From positions 1 to 64,000 of the forward strand of contig CADALT010000007.1 in NCBI GenBank assembly GCA_902788785.1: DNA of 64,000 bases. Direction: 5' to 3'. This document shows positions 58,784-64,000 of this stretch, one piece after another. The stretch comes from an uncultured Ruminococcus sp. (GTDB lineage: Bacteria; Bacillota; Clostridia; Oscillospirales; Ruminococcaceae). Both the position numbers and the translations under genes were made by a program. Below the pieces are notes generated by a model. It was not told where the DNA came from and searched no databases. It saw nothing but the letters and a program-made list of their open reading frames with translations. Within the stretch, counting starts at the first letter, position 1, and every line of letters begins with the position of its first letter.

Positions 58784-58812
58784 TTGACATTCTTGCGATA
58801 ATAATGTATAAT
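58784..58812 (+). promoter_or_regulatory. Promoter of the folate operon
   Basis: TTGACA (58784-58789), 17 bp, TATAAT (58807-58812), about 50 bp before the HD protein start. Confidence 0.8.
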
Positions 58813-58863
58813 GACTGAATGTGGACATTGCGTCCACGATCATACTGTTTGGAAGATGAAAAA

Positions 58864-59349
58864 ATGAAACTGGAACTCACAAATAAAATATTAAAAGATC
58901 AGCGCTACCGCAGCCTTGTGAACGAGCTGGAAATGCTCGAAAAGGACAGGATATTCTGCGGCCACGATATCGAACATTTCCTAAATGTGGCGAGGATAGC
59001 CCTTATACTGTGTCAGGAAAAGGGCATAGAGGCTGACAGCGATATCATCTATGCGGCGGCACTTCTCCATGATATAGGCAGAGTTGAGGAGTACCGCAGC
59101 GGAACACCCCACGACAAGGCAAGCGCTGTTATCGCCGAGGATATACTTACCGGGATAAACTGCCCCGGGGAGATGAAAAGGGAGATAATCAGCCTTATCT
59201 CAGCCCACCGCACTGCCGAAAGCGGCAAGACCGAGCTGGAGAAAGTATTCTTCCGTGCAGATAAGAAGTCAAGGCTATGCTTCTGCTGCAAGGCGCAGGC
59301 TGAATGCAACTGGCCCGAATACAAACGCAACAACGAGATAGGAGTTTAA
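58864..59349 (+). CDS. HD-domain phosphohydrolase of the folate operon
   Basis: A 161-residue HD-superfamily metal-dependent phosphohydrolase. Metal ligands are seen in CGHDIEHFLNVARIA (~32-46), ALLHDIGRVEEY (~66-77) and a later SAHRTAESG (~115). A Cys-rich end (LCFCCKAQAECNW) is notable. Genes of this type often sit beside folP in Firmicutes, and it could carry out or assist a dephosphorylation step such as dihydroneopterin triphosphate hydrolysis, which has no other candidate here. That role is inference. ATG 58864 starts the operon. Confidence 0.85.
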   Translation: MKLELTNKILKDQRYRSLVNELEMLEKDRIFCGHDIEHFLNVARIALILCQEKGIEADSDIIYAAALLHDIGRVEEYRSGTPHDKASAVIAEDILTGINCPGEMKREIISLISAHRTAESGKTELEKVFFRADKKSRLCFCCKAQAECNWPEYKRNNEIGV

Positions 59350-59352
59350 GCT

Positions 59353-60177
59353 ATGGAGATAGGCGGACACATATTCGATACGGACAAAAAGTGCTATATC
59401 ATGGGCATACTCAACGTTACCCCCGATTCATTCTCCGACGGAGGAAATTTCAACAGCATCGACAGCGCTCTCAAACATACCGAGCAGATGATAGCCGAGG
59501 GCATGGATATCGTGGACGTGGGCGGAGAGTCAACTCGCCCCGGCTACACAATGATAAGCGAGGCAGAGGAGACTGAAAGAGTCGCACCTGTCATCGAAGC
59601 CATAAAACAGCGGTTTGATATACCCGTTTCCCTGGATACCTACAAGTATAAGGTGGCAGAGGCAGGGCTTTCCGCAGGGGCTGACCTTATCAACGATATA
59701 TGGGGACTTCGCTATGATAACGGCGAAATGGCAAAACTGCTGGCAAAAACGGGAGCCGCCTGCTGTCTTATGCACAACAGGGACAATACTGACTATGCTG
59801 ATTTCATGGCTGACATGATCTGCGATATGCAAAAGTCGGTGGATATAGCCCTGAGCGCAGGCATTTTACGTGACAGGATAATTGCCGATCCGGGGGTGGG
59901 CTTTGGCAAGACCTACGAGAACAATCTTGAAGCCATTGACCGTATAGACGAATTCGGCAAGGCACTGGGACTGCCCGTACTTCTGGGTGCATCGAGAAAA
60001 TCGGTGATAGGGCTTACCCTTGACCTGCCCTCCGACCAGCGGCTTGAAGGCACGCTGGCGATAACCGTTGCAGGTGTTATGAAGGGCATCTCATTTATAA
60101 GAGTACACGATGTCAGGGAAAATGCCCGTGCCGTTAAAATGACTGAAGCTATAATGAGGGGTCACAGAAATGGATAA
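59353..60177 (+). CDS. folP: Dihydropteroate synthase
   Basis: A 274-residue FolP, which joins p-aminobenzoate to dihydropterin pyrophosphate in folate synthesis (the sulphonamide target). Motifs: MGILNVTPDSFSDGGNFN (~17-34), VDVGGESTRPGYTM (~55), and ADPGVGFGKTYENN (~178) with GASRKSVIG (~215). The length is normal. It overlaps the next gene by eight bases. Confidence 0.97.
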   Translation: MEIGGHIFDTDKKCYIMGILNVTPDSFSDGGNFNSIDSALKHTEQMIAEGMDIVDVGGESTRPGYTMISEAEETERVAPVIEAIKQRFDIPVSLDTYKYKVAEAGLSAGADLINDIWGLRYDNGEMAKLLAKTGAACCLMHNRDNTDYADFMADMICDMQKSVDIALSAGILRDRIIADPGVGFGKTYENNLEAIDRIDEFGKALGLPVLLGASRKSVIGLTLDLPSDQRLEGTLAITVAGVMKGISFIRVHDVRENARAVKMTEAIMRGHRNG

Positions 60178-60988
60178 GATCTGTATTGAGGAACTGAAAA
60201 TATTCGCCCATCACGGTGTTTTCGAGCATGAGAATATAAACGGTCAGAATTTCTATGTCAATGCAGTGCTTTATGTGGATACCGAAAAAGCAGGAAGAAC
60301 AGACTGCCTTGAAGACTCGGTGAATTACGGCACTGTCTGCGAGCTTATAAGCAAGGTGATGACCGAGAACACATACAAGCTGATAGAAACTGCCGCACAG
60401 TCCGTGGCAGAGGCTATACTGCGTGAATACGACTTGGTGGAAAGCGTCGATATTGAGATAAGCAAGCCCGAGGCTCCCATTGATATGGAGTTCTGGTCGG
60501 TCTCTGTGAAGATACACCGTGGCTGGCACGATGTGCTGGTGGCATTGGGCTCGAATATGGGCGACAGCCGCAGCTACATCGAAAATGCCGTGGACGAGCT
60601 GAAAAACAGCCGTTTTAACAAGGATATACGCTGTTCGGAGCTTATTGTGACAAAGCCCTACGGATACACCGAGCAGGACGATTTCATAAACGGAGCTGTA
60701 CGATTCAAAACGATGCTCTCGCCCCGTGGACTGCTTGACCTTCTGCACGACATCGAAAACAAAGCCGACCGCAAGCGTGAGATACACTGGGGACCTCGCA
60801 CGCTCGACCTCGATATTATTTTCTACGATAAGGAGATAGTGGACGAGGACGACCTTATCATCCCCCACGCAGATATGCACAACCGCACTTTCGTGCTGGA
60901 GCCTGCCGCCGAGCTTATGCCGAATTACAGGCACCCCATCATAGGCAAGACCGTGGCACAGCTTCTGGAGGGACTAAAGGAGTCATGA
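60170..60988 (+). CDS. folK: Fused dihydroneopterin aldolase / HPPK (FolB-FolK)
   Basis: A 272-residue bifunctional enzyme. Residues 1-~118 are dihydroneopterin aldolase (ELKIFAHHGVFEHENINGQN, and VNYGTVCELISKV). Residues ~120-272 are 6-hydroxymethyl-dihydropterin pyrophosphokinase (VLVALGSNMGDSRSYIENAV, and GPRTLDLDIIFYD, which supplies the Asp pair for Mg2+). It makes the substrate of FolP. The start ATG 60170 overlaps folP, and the stop overlaps folA by four bases (ATGA). Confidence 0.96.
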   Translation: MDKICIEELKIFAHHGVFEHENINGQNFYVNAVLYVDTEKAGRTDCLEDSVNYGTVCELISKVMTENTYKLIETAAQSVAEAILREYDLVESVDIEISKPEAPIDMEFWSVSVKIHRGWHDVLVALGSNMGDSRSYIENAVDELKNSRFNKDIRCSELIVTKPYGYTEQDDFINGAVRFKTMLSPRGLLDLLHDIENKADRKREIHWGPRTLDLDIIFYDKEIVDEDDLIIPHADMHNRTFVLEPAAELMPNYRHPIIGKTVAQLLEGLKES

Positions 60989-61467
60989 TAAGCATTATAG
61001 CCGCAGTATCACGCAATGGAGTTATCGGTGCAGACGGAAAGATACCCTGGGATATCCCCGAGGATATGGCATATTTCCGCAAGACTACCACAGGCGGAGC
61101 TGTTATAATGGGCAGGCGCACCTATGAGGACATAGGCAGACCTCTGCCAGAAAGATACAATATCATTTTGTCAGCAAAGCTAAAAAAGGCACCCGAGGGC
61201 ACTGTATTGGCTGACAGCCTTGAAAAGGCTATCGAGCTTGCAAAAAACTCGGGACGGGAGAATATTTTTCTCTGCGGCGGTGCGGCAGTTTACCGTGAGG
61301 GGCTCGCCATTGCCGACAGGATATACCTGACCGTCATCGACCGTGACTATGAGGGTAATGTATTTTTCCCGAAATTCAGCGAAAAGGACTTCCGCCTGAC
61401 CTCATGCGAAAAATGCCCCTCAGCGCCCATAACTTTCCGAGTGTACGACAGATGCGCAAAACTCTGA
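60985..61467 (+). CDS. folA: Dihydrofolate reductase
   Basis: A 160-residue DHFR, the NADPH-dependent reductase that makes tetrahydrofolate (the trimethoprim target). Motifs: ISIIAAVSRNGVIGADGKIPWDIPEDMAYF (~2-31) with the substrate-binding Trp and acidic residue, GAVIMGRRTYEDIG (~38), and IFLCGGAAVYREGL (~92). The length is normal. It is the last gene of the folate operon. The folate genes here lack folE. Confidence 0.97.
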   Translation: MISIIAAVSRNGVIGADGKIPWDIPEDMAYFRKTTTGGAVIMGRRTYEDIGRPLPERYNIILSAKLKKAPEGTVLADSLEKAIELAKNSGRENIFLCGGAAVYREGLAIADRIYLTVIDRDYEGNVFFPKFSEKDFRLTSCEKCPSAPITFRVYDRCAKL

Positions 61468-61479
61468 ATGATGTAATAC

Positions 61480-61522
61480 AGCAAGCCCCCATGACACCGT
61501 GTCATGGGGGCTGTTCTTTTAT
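61480..61522. terminator. Terminator shared by folA and dxs
   Basis: AGCCCCCATGACAC pairs with GTGTCATGGGGGCT in a nearly perfect 29-bp palindrome, with T-rich flank on the plus side and A-rich sequence on the other. It may end both convergent transcripts. Confidence 0.8.
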
Positions 61523-61541
61523 ATTATGATAAGCTTTGCCA

Positions 61542-63290
61542 TCACAGCGCCTTTGCTATCTCCTCTGCCAGTGCAGATACGGAGATACCGTGTTCAGCCA
61601 GAAGTTCCTCGGGCTTGAATTCGGTATGGAATGCCTTGGAGATACCGTGACAGTGTACCTTCATCTCGCTGTCACCATAGAATGCCGCAACATTCTGTCC
61701 GTAGCCGCCCATAAGCTCGCCGTCCTCAATGGTGACGATCAGACTATGATCTGCTTTAAGAGACTCCAGCAGTTCCTCATCAAGTCCGCTTACGAAGTGA
61801 GGATCAATAACGGTGATATCAGTGCCCGTCATCTCCTTTACCTTATCGGCAGCCTCCAGTGCCATGGGAAGAAGTCCGCCGACTGCAATTATAGCCGCCT
61901 TTGTTCCACGGCGCTCGACTTTGTTTTTCAGCACAGAATAATCCGTGTCATCAGCCTTGCCGCTGTCAGCCAGGTTAGGTGCCACACGTATCGCAACAGG
62001 GTGTTCTTTCTGCGAGGTCGCAAATCTGAACATCTGTGTGAACTCCTCGTTGCTTGCAGGTGCAAGGTAGATGAGATTAGGTATATGCGCAAACATCTGT
62101 ATATCGCAAAGTGCGATATGTGTGTTGGAGTTCATGCCATATGCACCGGGGCTCAGTATCAGGAAAGTCGCAGGGCTGTCATTCAGGCAGACATCGTGAG
62201 ACATCTGGTCGTAGGTTCTCTGGAAGAAGGGCGCAAATGTACCGAACACCGCAGTTCCGCCGTTTCTAGCGATACCGCCTGCCATAGCAACTGCATTTTC
62301 CTCGGCAATGCCCACATCAATGAACTGTCCACGCTTTACATATTCCTCACGAACGCCCTGTACAAAGCCCAGTCCCATGGGAGTTGCCGCATTCAGTGCG
62401 ATAGCATTGCTGTTGTTATCCAGCAGTTCTTTAAGACAGTTGAACACCACATTCTCGCCGCCCTCGAAAGGATATACGGGAGAACCATCCTCCACATGGA
62501 AAGGACCGCCTGCGTGCCAAGCCTCACGGTTTTCTTCCGCATATGGCAGACCCTTGCCCTTGATGGTGTGGATATGCAGCACGATAGGGTGATCGATATC
62601 CTTGGCTTCTTTGAACAATGCCACCAGCTTATCCGTATCGTGGCCATCATCAAGATAACAGTAATCCAGTCCCATGGCTTTAAAGATGTTATCCTCGGCT
62701 TTGCCGCCGTTCTCACGGAGTTTCTTCAAAGTTTTATACATTCCGCCGTGGTTTTCAGCGATACTCTGGTCATTGTCATTTACGATTATTATGAGGTTCT
62801 TGTCGTACTCGCCTGCATAATCCAGCGCTTCAAGTGCCTCGCCGCCCGAAAGCGAACCATCGCCGATGAGTGCTATGATATTCTCTTTCCTGCCGTTGAG
62901 GTCACGTCCCTTTGCCAGTCCCAGGGCAAGGGAAACAGAAGTCGATGTATGTCCGACAATGAACATATCATGCTCGCTCTCGTTTGGGTTGGTATAGCCT
63001 GTAATATCATGGAAGTGCGCTTCATCAAGGAAAGCTTCTTTTCTGCCTGTCAGTATCTTATGGGGATAGCACTGGTGCGATACATCGAATACTATCTTAT
63101 CCTTTGGCGAATCAAATACATAGTGCAGTGCAACAGTCATTTCCACCACACCGAGGTTAGGACCCTGGTGTCCGCCTGCCTTGCTTATCTTATTGATGAG
63201 TGCGTCCCTGGTCTCATCTGCAAGCGTCCTCAGCTGCGATATCTCAAGCTTTTTGATGTCTGCGGGACTGTTGATATTTTCAAGATACAT
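61542..63290 (-). CDS. dxs: 1-deoxy-D-xylulose-5-phosphate synthase
   Basis: A 582-residue thiamine-diphosphate enzyme that starts the MEP isoprenoid pathway from pyruvate and glyceraldehyde 3-phosphate. The thiamine-diphosphate motif is ALIGDGSLSGGEALEALDYAGE (~140-160) followed by IIIVNDNDQSIAENHGG. The central domain has DVGIAEENAVAMAGG (~340) with the catalytic Glu. It is slightly shorter than E. coli Dxs, as in other clostridial homologues. ATG 63290 (MYLENINSP) is preferred because GGAGAA lies ten bases upstream. Confidence 0.95.
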   Translation of the reverse strand: MYLENINSPADIKKLEISQLRTLADETRDALINKISKAGGHQGPNLGVVEMTVALHYVFDSPKDKIVFDVSHQCYPHKILTGRKEAFLDEAHFHDITGYTNPNESEHDMFIVGHTSTSVSLALGLAKGRDLNGRKENIIALIGDGSLSGGEALEALDYAGEYDKNLIIIVNDNDQSIAENHGGMYKTLKKLRENGGKAEDNIFKAMGLDYCYLDDGHDTDKLVALFKEAKDIDHPIVLHIHTIKGKGLPYAEENREAWHAGGPFHVEDGSPVYPFEGGENVVFNCLKELLDNNSNAIALNAATPMGLGFVQGVREEYVKRGQFIDVGIAEENAVAMAGGIARNGGTAVFGTFAPFFQRTYDQMSHDVCLNDSPATFLILSPGAYGMNSNTHIALCDIQMFAHIPNLIYLAPASNEEFTQMFRFATSQKEHPVAIRVAPNLADSGKADDTDYSVLKNKVERRGTKAAIIAVGGLLPMALEAADKVKEMTGTDITVIDPHFVSGLDEELLESLKADHSLIVTIEDGELMGGYGQNVAAFYGDSEMKVHCHGISKAFHTEFKPEELLAEHGISVSALAEEIAKAL

Positions 63291-63416
63291 AGATTTATTC
63301 TCCTTCAAATTTTTAAGTCTTATTAAAAAGGCGATATTCTGCGGTATATTATCTTTCGGTATAATACTTCATAATCTAAGCGGAGAGACAGCATATAACT
63401 CTCACACTTTTTCCTT

Positions 63417-63445
63417 ATTATACCAAAAAGGTAACAAAAAGTCAA
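63417..63445 (-). promoter_or_regulatory. Promoter of dxs
   Basis: On the minus strand TTGACT (63445-63440), 17 bp, TATAAT (63422-63417), giving a leader of about 120 nt. Confidence 0.8.
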
Positions 63446-63800
63446 TCTGCACCTGATTTTCACTTTATTTTCATACAAAATCCTTCCATTTGTGCTATTA
63501 TATTGGCTAAGCTGCGAATAACTAAAACAAAGATATATTTTGAAAACACTTTTTAGGTAAAATAGATCTCAATTGTGAACAGGTACACAATTATTCTTTG
63601 GATATATCTGTGAGTTTCATCTATTGATAAGCAAAAAAACGCTGTGAATTATGGTATTTTCCCGAATACACAGCATAATATCAACGACAGGAAAAGACCG
63701 TCCGATCATTTTTATTCGTTATTATTACTAAAGAAAAGTTCATATTATGTTTAATTTTCTTTGTTTTTGTAATTTTATTATATGAATTCGGTAAAAATTC
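63446..63800. other. AT-rich intergenic stretch
   Basis: No gene is seen. A weak GCTGTG/CACAGC hairpin lies near 63631-63675. The region separates the divergent dxs and the gene starting at 63884. Confidence 0.5.
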
Positions 63801-63829
63801 TTGACTTGAAAATAAATGTCTGATATAAT
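63801..63829 (+). promoter_or_regulatory. Promoter of the gene at the window end
   Basis: TTGACT (63801-63806), 17 bp, TATAAT (63824-63829) preceded by GA, 55 bp before the ATG at 63884. Confidence 0.8.
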
Positions 63830-63883
63830 TTATTAGTAAAATAATTTACTATTTTACATTTATAATGAAAAGGTACGAGAGTA

Positions 63884-64000
63884 ATGCTTTACCGCCCTGC
63901 TGCGGATCACGTCATGTTATGCATTGCCTGTCAGTACAAAGGTACGGCAGGATTCGGTGTATGTGTAGTATGCACGGATAACAGCCCCGATATTATCGGT
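63884..64000 (+). CDS. Start of an unidentified gene (cut by window end)
   Basis: ATG 63884 is followed by 39 open codons to the window edge. It reads MLYRPAADHVMLCIACQYKG, then a Gly-rich segment with several Cys (VCVVCTDNSPDIIG). A weak AAAGGTACGAGAG site precedes it. The short translation is not enough to assign a family. The promoter upstream makes a real gene likely. Confidence 0.5.
   Translation, partial: MLYRPAADHVMLCIACQYKGTAGFGVCVVCTDNSPDIIG

Noticed and set aside
61536-63326. 596-codon plus-strand open frame opposite dxs
   Set aside because: It is the antisense of a clear dxs gene and has no recognisable protein features or promoter.

Overview
The window looks like a chromosomal segment of an anaerobic Gram-positive gut or rumen Firmicute, most like a Ruminococcus of the R. 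albus / R. flavefaciens type. This is inferred from overall gene character and was not tested against a database. Supporting signs are strong AGGAGG ribosome sites, the NAD-linked PyrK/PyrD dihydroorotate dehydrogenase, Na+-pumping decarboxylase subunits, a BspA-type leucine-rich-repeat protein, ECF transporters and a YloU/YloV pair. Promoters are very uniform: TTGAC(A/T), 17 bp, then TATAAT, often preceded by GA.

Layout. 1-2223: one copy of a 305-bp dispersed repeat, an auxin-efflux-family permease and two hypotheticals (minus strand). 2412-6514: a TetR-controlled redox operon (flavin-reductase-like protein, TetR, aldo/keto reductase, a decayed second aldo/keto reductase, a carboxymuconolactone-decarboxylase/cupin fusion, a flavodoxin) whose promoter carries two matching palindromic operators. 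6585-13290: an envelope-stress-like block made of a membrane Ser/Thr kinase with eight 26-residue Cys repeats and then, from its own promoter, a small membrane protein, an SPFH protein with three zinc ribbons, a zinc-ribbon membrane protein and a TPM-domain protein. The last three resemble B. subtilis YdjI, YdjG and YdjH, but there is no PspA. A 77-bp MITE-like element lies directly in front of the kinase.

13343-30069 is almost all minus strand: repeat copies, pyrK-pyrD, hypotheticals, pyrF, a BspA-like protein, pyrC, ilvD, a protein built of amphipathic repeats, a decayed zinc-ribbon gene, a ROK glucokinase and two subunits (beta, gamma) of a Na+-pumping decarboxylase. 30123-37216 holds MscS, YloV/YloU (DAK2, Asp23), tRNA-Thr(CGT) followed by three tandem copies of its 3' end plus terminator, pnuC with a structured leader, and a membrane HD-GYP protein with a large extra C-terminal domain.

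37257-44631 is a six-gene minus-strand operon: ECF S component (MptD/Trep_Strep type), AraC regulator, two half-size ABC exporter-fold proteins, EcfT and a fused double ECF ATPase. The architecture suggests uptake of an iron chelate or similar metabolite. 44700-47566 is an ABC-2 exporter interrupted by a 102-bp palindrome-ended repeat. 47609-55373 holds an acetyltransferase, an AraC regulator, a 1280-residue repetitive secreted protein, a DMT exporter and an orphan LytTR regulator. 55679-64000 holds an SLC13/NhaD-type transporter with a cytidylate-kinase-like partner, VanZ, a 201-bp MITE-like element, a folate operon (HD protein, folP, folB-folK fusion, folA), dxs, and a promoter with the start of one more gene.

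Three families of dispersed non-coding repeat occur: a 305-bp hairpin-rich repeat, a TTAAGG...CCTTAA MITE, and a TATAGTAAACGACAT palindrome element. They and the kinase/SPFH/TPM block are the most interesting parts of the window. All functions are inferred from sequence reading alone; no search or folding program was run.
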